Shown: positions 6,100-15,015 of the stretch, piece by piece | Layout: each line of letters opens with the position of its first letter | How positions within the stretch are numbered: the stretch's first letter is position 1 | DNA from: Bacteroidales bacterium | GTDB taxonomy: Bacteria; Bacteroidota; Bacteroidia; Bacteroidales; Lentimicrobiaceae | DNA length: 64,000 nt | Assembly: GCA_016705005.1 (NCBI GenBank) | Contig: JADIZB010000013.1 | Coordinates: 124,001 to 188,000, forward strand | Reading direction: 5' to 3' | Notes under the pieces: generated by a model | Databases searched by the model: none | What the model saw: the letters and a program-made list of their open reading frames with translations, nothing else | Told to the model about the DNA's origin: nothing | Made by a program: the position numbers and the translations under genes

Positions 6100-8001
6100 T
6101 TACTTAATGATACTGATGCTGCGTTTGATAAAGCCGGTAAGCTCTTCACCTTTCAGCAGATTCTGTGATAGTTTGGCCAGGTCAACAAGTTGTTTGGCCA
6201 GAACTTTTTTAGATTCTTCATCCATTTCATTGTTCATTTTTGAAATCAGCGGATGATTGCCATTGACCACGAGATTGTAGGAATCGGGCAGGCTGCCCAT
6301 ATAGGAGGCTCCACCGAGCATCGACATGTCTTTCATCCTGCGCATAAACTCAGGACGGGTAATCTGCACCGGCAGTTCTGTTTCGCTCAGGCTTTCGAAC
6401 ATTACCGTATAATGTTCTTTGCCTGCAACTTCCTCGAAAACCGGCTTGAGTTTTTCACGTTCCTCATCGCTGAGTTTCGAAGGCATTGGCTCTTCCTTTT
6501 TTATGAGTTTGTCGATCACATCGGCGTCCACACGCACAAAAGAGGTATTTTCGAACTTCTGCTCAAGAGTATTGATGAAGTGATTGTCAATTGGTCCATC
6601 CATGACCAGCACATTGTAGCCACGTTCCGTAGCAGTTTCAATAAAGCCATGCTGTTCAACCGTATCGGTTGTATACAGGTAAACCAGTTTTTTGTCCTTA
6701 TCGGTCTGATTGTCTTTAATTGAATTTTTATATTCATCAAAGGTCATGTATTTTCCGGCAGTATCCTTCAGCAGGCAGAACTTCTCAGCCCTTTCAAAGA
6801 ACTTAGGTTCTGAAATGATACCATACTCGATAAAAATGCGGATATCATCCCATTTTTTTTCAAAATCATCCCGGTTGTTCTTGAAAATCTCCTCCAGTTT
6901 GTCGGCCACTTTCTTCATGATGTGGTTTGAAATCTTTTTAACATTGGAGTCACTCTGAAGATATGAACGGGAAACATTCAGCGGAATATCAGGCGAATCG
7001 AGCACCCCATGCATCAAAGTAAGGAAGTCAGGAACAATGCCTTCAACGGAATCGGTGACAAATACCTGGTTTGAGTAAAGTTGGATTTTTTCCTTCTGGA
7101 CTTCAAAATTCCTTTTCACTTTTGGGAAATAAAGAATTCCGGTAAGGTTGAACGGATAATCAACATTAAGATGAATGTTGAACAATGGATTTTCAAAGAG
7201 GGAAGGGTAAAGCTCCCTGTAGAAATTATTGTAATCCTCTTCGGTCAGGTCGGTGGGTTTGCGTTTCCATGCCGGATTGACGTTATTGATGATTCTCGGC
7301 TTTTCAGTTTCGTTATATTTGTCGTTTCCGTTTTCATCCTTTTCTCCCTCCACTTTTTCCCATGTTTTTTCGTTGCCGAAACGGATGGGAACCGGAAGGA
7401 ATTTGCAGTACTTCTTGAGTAGATCAACAATGCGGTGTTCCTCAAGAAATTCTTTCGAATCATCTGCAATATGAAGGATGATTTCGGTTCCGCGGGTTGC
7501 TTTTTCAGTTTCAGTGAGGGTGTATTCCGGGCTGCCATCGCATTCCCATTTCACAGCTTTTGAACCGGGACCTTTTTTATAGGTTTTCGAAAGGATCTCG
7601 ACTTTTTTCGAAACCATAAATGATGAATAGAATCCCAGTCCGAAATGGCCTATCAATTGAGCGGCATCGGCTTCACTCTTGCCTTTGTATTTTTTTACAA
7701 ATTCTTCTGCACCTGAGAAGGCTATCTGGTTGATGTATTTGTCTACCTCTTCGGCTGTCATGCCAATGCCATTATCTTTGACCGTTAGCGTGCCTTTTTC
7801 CTTATCGGCAATTACTTCAATGGTCAGGTCACCCAGTTCATCCTTAATATTACCCATGGATGAAAGAGCCTTTAACTTTTGTGTTGCATCTACCGCATTG
7901 GAAATCAATTCCCTCAGGAATATTTCATGATCCGAATACAGGAATTTTTTAATGATCGGAAAAATGTTTTCCGTTTGTACATTGATTTTTCCCGTTTGCA
8001 T
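6100..8001 (-). CDS. htpG: Molecular chaperone HtpG (Hsp90)
   Basis: An ATP-dependent cytoplasmic chaperone. I start it at the internal Met (MQTGKINVQTENIF, codon at 7999-8001), which aligns with HtpG N-termini; an in-frame Met 19 codons upstream would add an unlikely Asn/Gln-rich leader. The product is 633 residues, normal for the family. N-terminal GHKL ATPase motifs are present: ELISNAVDATQKL (Asn of the N box), VKDNGIGM and GHFGLGFYSSFMV. The middle domain has NVSRSYLQSD with the catalytic-loop Arg. The C-terminal domain includes a short acidic MDEE stretch. It is transcribed alone, with no neighbour in the same direction closer than 90 bases. Confidence 0.96.
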   Translation of the reverse strand: MQTGKINVQTENIFPIIKKFLYSDHEIFLRELISNAVDATQKLKALSSMGNIKDELGDLTIEVIADKEKGTLTVKDNGIGMTAEEVDKYINQIAFSGAEEFVKKYKGKSEADAAQLIGHFGLGFYSSFMVSKKVEILSKTYKKGPGSKAVKWECDGSPEYTLTETEKATRGTEIILHIADDSKEFLEEHRIVDLLKKYCKFLPVPIRFGNEKTWEKVEGEKDENGNDKYNETEKPRIINNVNPAWKRKPTDLTEEDYNNFYRELYPSLFENPLFNIHLNVDYPFNLTGILYFPKVKRNFEVQKEKIQLYSNQVFVTDSVEGIVPDFLTLMHGVLDSPDIPLNVSRSYLQSDSNVKKISNHIMKKVADKLEEIFKNNRDDFEKKWDDIRIFIEYGIISEPKFFERAEKFCLLKDTAGKYMTFDEYKNSIKDNQTDKDKKLVYLYTTDTVEQHGFIETATERGYNVLVMDGPIDNHFINTLEQKFENTSFVRVDADVIDKLIKKEEPMPSKLSDEEREKLKPVFEEVAGKEHYTVMFESLSETELPVQITRPEFMRRMKDMSMLGGASYMGSLPDSYNLVVNGNHPLISKMNNEMDEESKKVLAKQLVDLAKLSQNLLKGEELTGFIKRSISIIK

Positions 8002-8190
8002 AGTTTTGATATTTTGGTTTTGGTTTGTTTCTGCCAGATTGCTCAAAGCATGTGCCACAGGAAAAAGGCTGACAAAATGTCTGAATACAGGTCAGGAATT
8101 AAATGCTTGAATTTATTTGCAACAGAGCGGCTTCCGGACAAATATCAGGTTTCTGTCAGGCAGATAAATGAAAAGAAAGAAAAGAGAATC

Positions 8191-9327
8191 TTAATCCAGA
8201 TCCCTTGATGGAATTTCAATAATAAATGTAGTGCCGTTGGTTTCAGAACTGGTGAAGGATATTTTACCTTTCATAAACCGTTCAGTAAGTATTTTCATGC
8301 TGTAGGTACCAAGTCCCCGGTCGGAACCCTTGGTGGAAAATGATCTGTTGAATACCTGTAACTGTACTTCTTCGGTCATATATGTTGGATTGTGGACCCA
8401 AAGCATAGCACCCTTTTCATTCAGACTCATCATCCCGATTGTGATCTTTCCCCTGTATTGTTCTGCCTCAATGGCATTCTTCATCATATTGGTAACCACC
8501 CTTTTCAACAGTACTTTATCAGCATTGAAACTGAAATTCTCACTTCTTTTGTCAAGTGAGATCAAAATACCTCCTTCAGCGATGGATTCGAATTCAGTCT
8601 TAAGATCTTTATAAAAATGAAAGGAATTGATTAAAACCGGATTGCTGATGTAATTTTTGTGATTCCCATTCGAAAGAATCCTCTGTGTGTTTATTTCATC
8701 AATGAGTTCATTGGTCGATTTGGTCAGCAGGCTAAGATATTCTTCTTTGTTTTCAACTGTATCTTTGTCTGAAATCAGCTCAGCCATACTATTAATATTG
8801 TGCGCCGAATTCAGGATGTCATGATAAAATATCCGTTCCAGGAGTGTTTTTTTCTTTTCGTGGCTGATGTCCTGCATGCTGTACAGGATAAAATCCTTCT
8901 CACCGAAAGTAATAATTTCAGAAGTGATCTTAAGATGCAGCATGGAAGTCGGGCTTGCTTTAATGGTGCATTCTTCCGAGCCCGTTTCTCCTTCCAGCGC
9001 ATATCTTACTGATTTAAGCGCACCACAGGTTCTGCAACCTTTTGTAGATCCGCAACTGTCAGTTCCTGACAACGCCATGGAACAACCCAGTACATCGCCA
9101 GGTTTCATACCCAGAACAGATTCGATTTTGTCGGCTTCCATGAAAATCAGAAAAGCCTTATTGCTGAATACAATCTCACGATCCTTGTTCAGGATTAAAA
9201 CCATTGTAGGTATCCCATCCAGAATGGAAACGGCAACCTGATTCGAACGGATCAGCTTAAGATCGTCATCCAGTTCTTTGCGGCTTTTCATGCCTGATGG
9301 AACCAGAAAAGTCTGAAGTTGGCTCAT
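8191..9327 (-). CDS. PAS-domain sensor histidine kinase with cysteine cluster
   Basis: A 378-residue soluble kinase with no membrane helix. An N-terminal PAS domain (about 28-155) contains four Cys residues at 82, 92, 98 and 101 in the segment GDVLGCSMALSGTDSCGS followed by KGCRTCG. A short dimerisation region has His169 in the sequence FYHDILNSAHN as probable phosphoacceptor. A HATPase domain follows (MMKNAIEAE N box near 275, RGLGTYSMKIL near 340). It lacks a receiver domain and has no response regulator next to it. The PAS cysteines could bind iron-sulfur, zinc or haem, or sense redox state; that is inference. A TACTTTTG promoter box lies just upstream. Confidence 0.85.
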   Translation of the reverse strand: MSQLQTFLVPSGMKSRKELDDDLKLIRSNQVAVSILDGIPTMVLILNKDREIVFSNKAFLIFMEADKIESVLGMKPGDVLGCSMALSGTDSCGSTKGCRTCGALKSVRYALEGETGSEECTIKASPTSMLHLKITSEIITFGEKDFILYSMQDISHEKKKTLLERIFYHDILNSAHNINSMAELISDKDTVENKEEYLSLLTKSTNELIDEINTQRILSNGNHKNYISNPVLINSFHFYKDLKTEFESIAEGGILISLDKRSENFSFNADKVLLKRVVTNMMKNAIEAEQYRGKITIGMMSLNEKGAMLWVHNPTYMTEEVQLQVFNRSFSTKGSDRGLGTYSMKILTERFMKGKISFTSSETNGTTFIIEIPSRDLD

Positions 9328-9352
9328 AGAATTAAGTCAGCTTTTGAATAGG

Positions 9353-9360
9353 CAAAAGTA
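9353..9360 (-). promoter_or_regulatory. Promoter -7 box for the PAS kinase
   Basis: Minus-strand TACTTTTG fits TAnnTTTG and lies about 25 bases upstream of the start codon. No good -33 element is visible. Confidence 0.4.
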
Positions 9361-9496
9361 AAATATTTTTATCCAGCGTAGCACTTGTTTATCCTATTTA
9401 GAATAAAATGTAATCTCATATTGTTATATATAGATTCAATACAGATAATTGACGGATTGACTATTTCCGTTGTTTCTGAATTTGAAAAAGGACTTT

Positions 9497-10014
9497 TTAG
9501 CGCTGAAGCAGATGCGATTCAGACAGGAATCCGGCTTTCCGGCAACCCCAAAATCCAATCAGGATTGCTTCCGCAGCATCGTGTGTTGGATTATTTACCG
9601 ATGGAGCATCTGATTTCGCAATGATTTATTTCGAAAGTCTGGTTGCTGATCACTTTGCTGTCTCTGAATTCCGGTATTCCTTTGGAAGGAGTATGGCTTT
9701 CCGCCAATCACCGGCATCGGTTCTGATAATGTTAAGATGCCGCTTCATAGTTACATATATTTATGCTTCACAAACAGTTCCGCCACCTTCAATAACAATC
9801 CATGTGAGATTTTCGACGGAATTGAGCAAATGATGTGCGGCTATACGCAGAGAAGAAACTGAACCCATATTTTGCGTTCGGTACCAGCATAAAACGCCAC
9901 TGTTTTAAATAGTGCCAGACCAGTTTTTACGCCGGCATCTACAGCGAGCAGGTAGGTCCCAGGTTTATTGTTATTTGATTCAGATTCCTTTGATTCTGAT
10001 GTGCTTAAACTCAT
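9497..10014 (-). pseudogene. Decayed RuvC/RNase H-like nuclease gene
   Basis: The minus strand encodes recognisable but broken protein. From an ATG at 10014, frame 1 gives ...YLLAVDAGVKTGLALF. A frameshift near the TTTAAAA run (about 9905) moves the reading to frame 2, which continues NGVLCWYRTQNMGS ... TWIVIEGGGTVCEA, stop TAA (9761-9763), then ...GDWRKAILLPKEYRNSETAK, stop TGA (9650-9652), a few residues, stop TAA (9626-9628), and IIAKSDAP ... THDAAEAILIGFWGC before a final TAA at 9497. The three blocks carry acidic residues in the order expected for an RNase H fold nuclease of the RuvC type (Asp in VDAGVKTG, Glu in IEGGG, Asp in HDAAEA). One frameshift plus three in-frame stops indicates a dead gene. 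Confidence 0.72.
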
Positions 10015-10042
10015 AACCCGGATTGTAACCAATTAAGTGTAA

Positions 10043-12559
10043 TCAACTGGAAAGAACTCTGTCAACCAGCTTTACCAGTGACTCTATCCTGATTGGCTTG
10101 GTAATGAATCCGTTGAATCCCATCGTGGCGTAGGCGTCGTCATCATCTTTGTTGGCATAGGCAGTCTGAAGAATAACCTTTATTTCAGGTCTTTGCTTCC
10201 TTATTACCCTGAAGGCTTCGATGCCATTCATTTCAGGCATCTGTAAATCCATTAAAATCAAATCAATATTTTTCCCGGTAGTGGCAAGCTCAACGGCCTC
10301 TTTGCCATTCCTGGCATGCAGGACTTCAGCTTTCAGGTTATTGATTAACCGCTGAAGAAAAATAAAATTGGTGTGGATGTCTTCTGTAATCAGTATAGTC
10401 TTGCCTGTCCAGTCATAAGTTCTGGTTAAAGGGCTGGCTTCTGCCGGAACTACATATTTCGGAATATCAGGCTTATGGCTGTTCTTTATTGTAAAGCTGA
10501 ATTCAGACCCTTCTCCGTTTTCTGAGACCAGACTGATTTTTCCGCCCATCAGCTCAACAAGTTTTTTGACCAGTGCCAGACCAATTCCGGTTCCTCCATA
10601 GGTACGGTTGTAATCTTCTTCAACCTGCCTGAAGCGTTCAAAGATAATTTGTTGCTTTTCAGCAGGTATTCCGATTCCGGTATCCCTTACGAAAAACCGG
10701 AATGTTCCGGGTCTGATTTCAGAACATCCGAAGTTGATTTTTCCCTGATGCGTGAATTTTACTGCATTGTCGAGAAGGTTGCAGAGTAGTTGTTTCAGTC
10801 GTTCACGGTCGCATTCGATTTCCTGAATACTGGCAGTTTCAGAAATATCATAGGAAATCTCAATTTCTTGCTTGCCCGCTAAACCAAGTTCTGCCTTATA
10901 TTTACCCAACAATTCTTCGAACAGGGGATATATTTCAAATGCGTTGATTTTGAAGTGGATTTCTCCTGCTTCGATTTTTGCCAGGTCCATGATATCATTG
11001 ATTAACCCAATAAGCAACTGGCCGCTTCTTCTGATCAGCCTGGCATAATCCCTGCTTTCTGTTTCACTGATTGTTTCTTCATCCAGAATTTGTGAAAAAC
11101 CCATGATGGCATTCATCGGAGTCAGAACTTCATGGCTCATGTTGGCCAGAAATGCCGTTTTAAGTCTGTCTGATTCTTCGGCTTTTTCTTTCGCATTCCG
11201 AAGTTTTATTTCAAACAATTTCCTTTCGGTGATATTCCGGTTAATTACCATCACTTCTATAGCATTGAGAGCCATTAGCCTGGCTTCGAAATGCGATGTT
11301 TCACCATTATGCTCTATTTGATATTCTATTGTTTGCAGTGAGCCTGCCGATAAAGCCAGTTTTGCAGAAGCCAGTATTCTGCCTATTGTTTCCTCAGGGT
11401 AACTGAGGTCATAGATTTTCAGCTTGTTGCCCGAATTGCGGTTTTCTCCCGGAAGATCATTGTCGGTAAGCACTTCCGGCATATTGCCATATTCATCGAT
11501 GATGAAAATATCGTCCGGCAATGCCCCTATCATGGCTTTGTTTTTTCTCTCGCTGATCCGGAGAGCATTGGCAGTTTCCATACTCTGGGTTATGTCGCGG
11601 AGTAAGGTTACAAAATATCCACGTTCGGGCGAAAAAGCATAGACATCGAGCCATCGTCCGAAATGCCTGGAATAATCTTCAATTCTGGCTTCAATTCCTG
11701 TTATGGCTACCGCTGACAGCGTTTCTAGCCATTTTGCCGAGGATGAAGTAATGCCAGGCACTATATCTGAGGCATATTTACCAATGATTTCATCCCTTGA
11801 AAGTCCTACAAACCGTTCAAAAGCACTGTTGACTTCAACGAAAACAGTGTTTACCGGTTCGCCCTTTTCATTTAAAATGACCTTCTGCAATGAAAACCCG
11901 TCCATCATGTTCGAAAACAGGGAGAGGTACTTGTCCTCTGTTTTTTTGTGCGAATTTTCAGATACCAGAATCAGGTCAGTCGAAATTTTCCGGGTAAGGA
12001 TCGCTGCCAGAATGGCTGCCAGTACTATGATCAGGGCGGCAAAAAGTAATGTATAACTATCTTTGTCGGCCGGGGAGCCATATGGCGAAGAAACCATAAC
12101 GGTAAAATGGAGAAGAATTGTTAAAATGCTGATTAAGCCAAACATATAAATCTGACCACGCTTTATTGCAAATGCACCAATAAACATGATACCGAAAATC
12201 AGGAAGGCAAGCGTGGCGAAAATACTGTCTGGAGTAATGGTAATTCCGGAAAAATGGTTCTCTGTAACATGATAGAAGATTATTGAAACCGGGAGAAGGA
12301 AGATACTTCCGGAAGCCAGGATGAATTTCTTTTTTCTGATCATGAGCATAGAGAATATCAGGATCAGAAGCAGGTTGAAATCTCCTGCAAGAAGGTAAAT
12401 GTTTGCAGACCCGAAGGCCCTCAGGATCATCAGCAATAAAAACAGCCCCAGTCCGAAAAGATTAAACCGGAGCAGATATTCCATTTTTTTTCTTGTTTCG
12501 GTTGGCCTTTCATCCGTCCCCGAAAGGAAATAGTTTTGCAGCTTTCTGAATACAGACAT
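10043..12559 (-). CDS. Hybrid sensor histidine kinase / response regulator
   Basis: An 838-residue membrane signalling protein. Residues about 30-195 contain six or seven hydrophobic helices. Two PAS-like regions follow (about 215-330 and 345-455), the first with FVEVNSAFERFVGLSRDEIIGK. The dimerisation domain has the H box FLANMSHEVLTPMNAIMGFS (about 478-497), where VL replaces the common IR. The HATPase domain has CNLLDNAVKFT, RDTGIGIP and YGGTGIGLALVKKL. A C-terminal receiver domain (about 715-838) carries the phospho-accepting Asp in LILMDLQMPEMNG and a Lys in ITKPI. No DNA-binding output domain is present, so phosphate probably passes on to a separate partner. No such partner is adjacent. 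Confidence 0.93.
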   Translation of the reverse strand: MSVFRKLQNYFLSGTDERPTETRKKMEYLLRFNLFGLGLFLLLMILRAFGSANIYLLAGDFNLLLILIFSMLMIRKKKFILASGSIFLLPVSIIFYHVTENHFSGITITPDSIFATLAFLIFGIMFIGAFAIKRGQIYMFGLISILTILLHFTVMVSSPYGSPADKDSYTLLFAALIIVLAAILAAILTRKISTDLILVSENSHKKTEDKYLSLFSNMMDGFSLQKVILNEKGEPVNTVFVEVNSAFERFVGLSRDEIIGKYASDIVPGITSSSAKWLETLSAVAITGIEARIEDYSRHFGRWLDVYAFSPERGYFVTLLRDITQSMETANALRISERKNKAMIGALPDDIFIIDEYGNMPEVLTDNDLPGENRNSGNKLKIYDLSYPEETIGRILASAKLALSAGSLQTIEYQIEHNGETSHFEARLMALNAIEVMVINRNITERKLFEIKLRNAKEKAEESDRLKTAFLANMSHEVLTPMNAIMGFSQILDEETISETESRDYARLIRRSGQLLIGLINDIMDLAKIEAGEIHFKINAFEIYPLFEELLGKYKAELGLAGKQEIEISYDISETASIQEIECDRERLKQLLCNLLDNAVKFTHQGKINFGCSEIRPGTFRFFVRDTGIGIPAEKQQIIFERFRQVEEDYNRTYGGTGIGLALVKKLVELMGGKISLVSENGEGSEFSFTIKNSHKPDIPKYVVPAEASPLTRTYDWTGKTILITEDIHTNFIFLQRLINNLKAEVLHARNGKEAVELATTGKNIDLILMDLQMPEMNGIEAFRVIRKQRPEIKVILQTAYANKDDDDAYATMGFNGFITKPIRIESLVKLVDRVLSS

Positions 12560-13025
12560 AAATGTTACCTATGCAAATTGATTTTTAATTGTTTATCTGA
12601 TTTATTTCATCTGTAAACAGTAAGGGTAACAGAAGTAAATTTCATTGATTAAAGATAATGAATTTTCATTTCATTTCAGGTTAAAGAGAAGATATTCAGT
12701 CTGATTTTCCCGGATGGTTTCAAACTGGTGCAAGGAGGGATTTTACCGGAACCAGTTCATGGAATCGTGATTATCAACTGCTTACATCTGGCTTTTAAAA
12801 CAGAACCATTCTCTAATCCGGGCTCACCGACCGGCAAATCCTCCGGCAGGCCAGGGGTCTAAGGATTGTTGATTGATTATATATATCTAAATATCTGTAT
12901 AACAATTGGATATATATCCTTTTACCTGCTTTTTATTATTTAGTTTTTTCATTGCCAATTTTGGGAATATTTCTATTTTAGCCACCTATAAGGGTGCATT
13001 TACGAACCGCTTAAAATATATTGTT
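12560..13025. other. Divergent intergenic region between the hybrid kinase and ilvE
   Basis: About 465 bases between divergent genes. The open frame of ilvE extends upstream to 12906 but its first 40 codons are AT-rich and hydrophobic without matching the family. I see the ilvE promoter (12952-12981) and no RNA gene or repeat. Confidence 0.5.
12952..12981 (+). promoter_or_regulatory. Candidate ilvE promoter
   Basis: TTG (12952-12954), 19 bases, then TATTTTAG (12974-12981), one mismatch from TAnnTTTG. The predicted start near 12988 lies downstream of the earliest in-frame ATG and so supports the ATG at 13026. Confidence 0.4.
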
Positions 13026-14045
13026 ATGTTGAATCTTGACTGGAGCCACTTACCTTTCGGGTATGTGAAGACTGACTACAATGTCAGATGTTACTACAGG
13101 GATGGCAAATGGGGGGAACTTGAAATTTCTTCCTCCGAATACATCAATCTGCACATGGCAGCATCATCCCTTCATTACGGACAGGAAGCTTTCGAAGGAA
13201 TGAAGGCGTTCAGGGGGAAAGATGGGAAAATCAGGATTTTCCGTTGGGAAGAAAATGCCAAACGCATGGAAAATTCTGCCAATGGTGTTATGATGGCTGT
13301 TGTTCCTCATGAGTTGTTCCTGAAAGCGATCGTTACAGCAGTGAAAATGAACGAAAGTTACATTCCGCCATACGGAACCGGGGCATCCTTGTATCTCAGG
13401 CCATTATTGATCGGTAGTGGTGCCAGAGTTGGTGTCAAGCCATCAGATGAGTATTTGTTTATGGTATTTGTAACGCCGGTAGGTCCTTATTTCAAGGAAG
13501 GATTTAAACCTGTTGCGATGCAGATCGCCCGTGACCATGACAGGGCAGCTCCCAACGGAACCGGCCGGTTTAAAGTCGGAGGCAACTACGCTGCCAGCCT
13601 CAGCGCCGGAGAGGAGGCTCATGCCAGCGGGTTCGCTGCTGCCATCTTCCTTGATGCCAGAGAGAAGAAATACATTGATGAAGCTGGTCCTGCCAATTTC
13701 TTCGGGATCAAAGGCAATAAATATGTTACCCCAAAATCGGATTCAATTCTGCCATCGATAACCAACAAAAGTCTGATGGATCTTGCCCGTGAAATGGGTA
13801 TGGAAGTTGAAGTCAGACCTGTACCGGTTGAAGAGCTTGCCGAATTTGATGAAGCAGGGGCCTGTGGAACAGCTGCTGTGATTTCGCCTATCTGCAAGAT
13901 CGTAGACCATGTTACCGGGGAAGTATACAGTTATTGTAAAGACGGTTCAGCCGGCCCTGTATCCACAAAGTTATATAAGCGGCTTCAGGCCATTCAGTTT
14001 GGCGATGAGCCGGATGTGTTTAACTGGAACTATATCATTGAGTAA
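13026..14045 (+). CDS. ilvE: Branched-chain amino acid aminotransferase
   Basis: A 339-residue class IV PLP aminotransferase that transfers amino groups between glutamate and the keto acids of Leu, Ile and Val in the cytoplasm. I use the ATG at 13026 (MLNLDWSHLPFGYVKTDYN), the N-terminus usual for this subfamily. Motifs: SSLHYGQEAFEGMKAFR (about 49-65), YGTGASLYLRPLLIGSG (about 117-133), the PLP-lysine segment GRFKVGGNYAASL (about 180-192) and DEAGPANFFG. Length fits the IlvE group II enzymes of about 340 residues. It is transcribed alone and ends at a strong bidirectional terminator shared with pyrF. Confidence 0.95.
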   Translation: MLNLDWSHLPFGYVKTDYNVRCYYRDGKWGELEISSSEYINLHMAASSLHYGQEAFEGMKAFRGKDGKIRIFRWEENAKRMENSANGVMMAVVPHELFLKAIVTAVKMNESYIPPYGTGASLYLRPLLIGSGARVGVKPSDEYLFMVFVTPVGPYFKEGFKPVAMQIARDHDRAAPNGTGRFKVGGNYAASLSAGEEAHASGFAAAIFLDAREKKYIDEAGPANFFGIKGNKYVTPKSDSILPSITNKSLMDLAREMGMEVEVRPVPVEELAEFDEAGACGTAAVISPICKIVDHVTGEVYSYCKDGSAGPVSTKLYKRLQAIQFGDEPDVFNWNYIIE

Positions 14046-14058
14046 TTTTCACGGACGT

Positions 14059-14096
14059 AAAAAGAAAAGGTTGCCTTTAGGCAACCTTTTCTTTTT
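14059..14096. terminator. Bidirectional terminator between ilvE and pyrF
   Basis: A perfect 15-bp stem (14061-14075 with 14080-14094) around a TTTA loop, with A-rich sequence on the left and T-rich on the right. It serves the convergent ilvE (plus) and pyrF (minus) transcripts. Confidence 0.9.
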
Positions 14097-14111
14097 AACT
14101 CTGATCGTTTG

Positions 14112-14954
14112 TCAGATGATCCCTTTTTCTTTCAGCAGGAACTCCATTTCAGACTGCATCTGCATGGCTTCACGCTGCGCTTTAACAGCAAAATCATCTT
14201 CAGTGGAAGCGAAAATAATGCTTCTTGAAGCGTTGACGAGAAGTCCGCAATCGTGATTCATGCCATAATGAACAACCTCTTTCAGGCTACCCCCCTGGGC
14301 GCCAACACCAGGAACAAGCAGGAAATGATCCGGAACAATACTTCTTACTTCAGCAAGCATGGAGGCGCGGGTTGCACCAATAACATACATCATATTTTCT
14401 GCCGTTCCCCATTGCTTTGAAACTTCCAGAACCCTTGCATACAAAGGTGTGCCACTGCTGTCCTCAATAAGCTGGAAATCAAAAGCCCCTTTGTTGGATG
14501 TCAGTGCAAGAAGAATCACCCACTTTCCCGGAAATTTAAGGAATGGACTTACTGAATCCTCACCCATGTAAGGTGCAACTGTCACAGAATCGAAAGTGTA
14601 GCCTGAAGATTGTTCATCAAAAAAGGCGGTAGCATATTGGGAAGAGGTATTGCCGATGTCGCCGCGTTTCGCATCAGCAATGGTGAACACCTGGTCGCTG
14701 AATGCTGAAAGGTATTCCATTGTCCTGTGCAGGCTTTTTATGCCTTCGGGTCCCCGGGATTCATAGAAGGCCAGGTTGGGCTTATAAGCTACAGCATAAT
14801 CAATTGTCGCATCGATGATCTGACGGTTAAATTCAAATACGGGGTCTTCAAAATACTTTAAATGTGATGGTATTTTACCGGCTTCACTATCCAGCCCCAC
14901 GCAAAGGAAGGAGCGTTTCCGTTTGATTAATCCGACAAGTTGTTCCCGGTTCAT
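14112..14954 (-). CDS. pyrF: Orotidine 5'-phosphate decarboxylase
   Basis: A 280-residue cytoplasmic enzyme that decarboxylates OMP to UMP, the last step of de novo pyrimidine synthesis. It is of the longer type 2 subfamily. Motifs: FLCVGLDSE near the N-terminus, AYKPNLAFYE (about 56-65), the catalytic DAKRGDIGNTS (about 93-103), and VPGVGAQGGSL (about 218-228). It lies about 60 bases behind prfA in the same direction, so the two are likely cotranscribed. It ends at the terminator shared with ilvE. Confidence 0.96.
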   Translation of the reverse strand: MNREQLVGLIKRKRSFLCVGLDSEAGKIPSHLKYFEDPVFEFNRQIIDATIDYAVAYKPNLAFYESRGPEGIKSLHRTMEYLSAFSDQVFTIADAKRGDIGNTSSQYATAFFDEQSSGYTFDSVTVAPYMGEDSVSPFLKFPGKWVILLALTSNKGAFDFQLIEDSSGTPLYARVLEVSKQWGTAENMMYVIGATRASMLAEVRSIVPDHFLLVPGVGAQGGSLKEVVHYGMNHDCGLLVNASRSIIFASTEDDFAVKAQREAMQMQSEMEFLLKEKGII

Positions 14955-15015
14955 CCGTGGTGATTGTTAGCTTTATTCTTTTGTATTTACTTTCTTCCCT
15001 GATAGCCAGTGCAAC

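Noticed and set aside
8002..8058. Nineteen-codon extension of htpG
   Set aside because: HtpG proteins begin at the QTGKINVQTE-type sequence; the extension is Asn/Gln-rich and unlike the family.
9385..9833. Two plus-strand frames (79 and 70 residues)
   Set aside because: They lie antisense to the minus-strand RuvC-like remnant, whose conserved motifs explain the sequence.
9497..10014. Stop-codon readthrough or recoding of the RuvC-like gene
   Set aside because: Both TAA and TGA occur in frame together with a frameshift, while all other genes in the window use them as normal stops.
12906..13025. Forty-codon N-terminal extension of ilvE
   Set aside because: It lies over the promoter, is AT-rich and does not match the family N-terminus.
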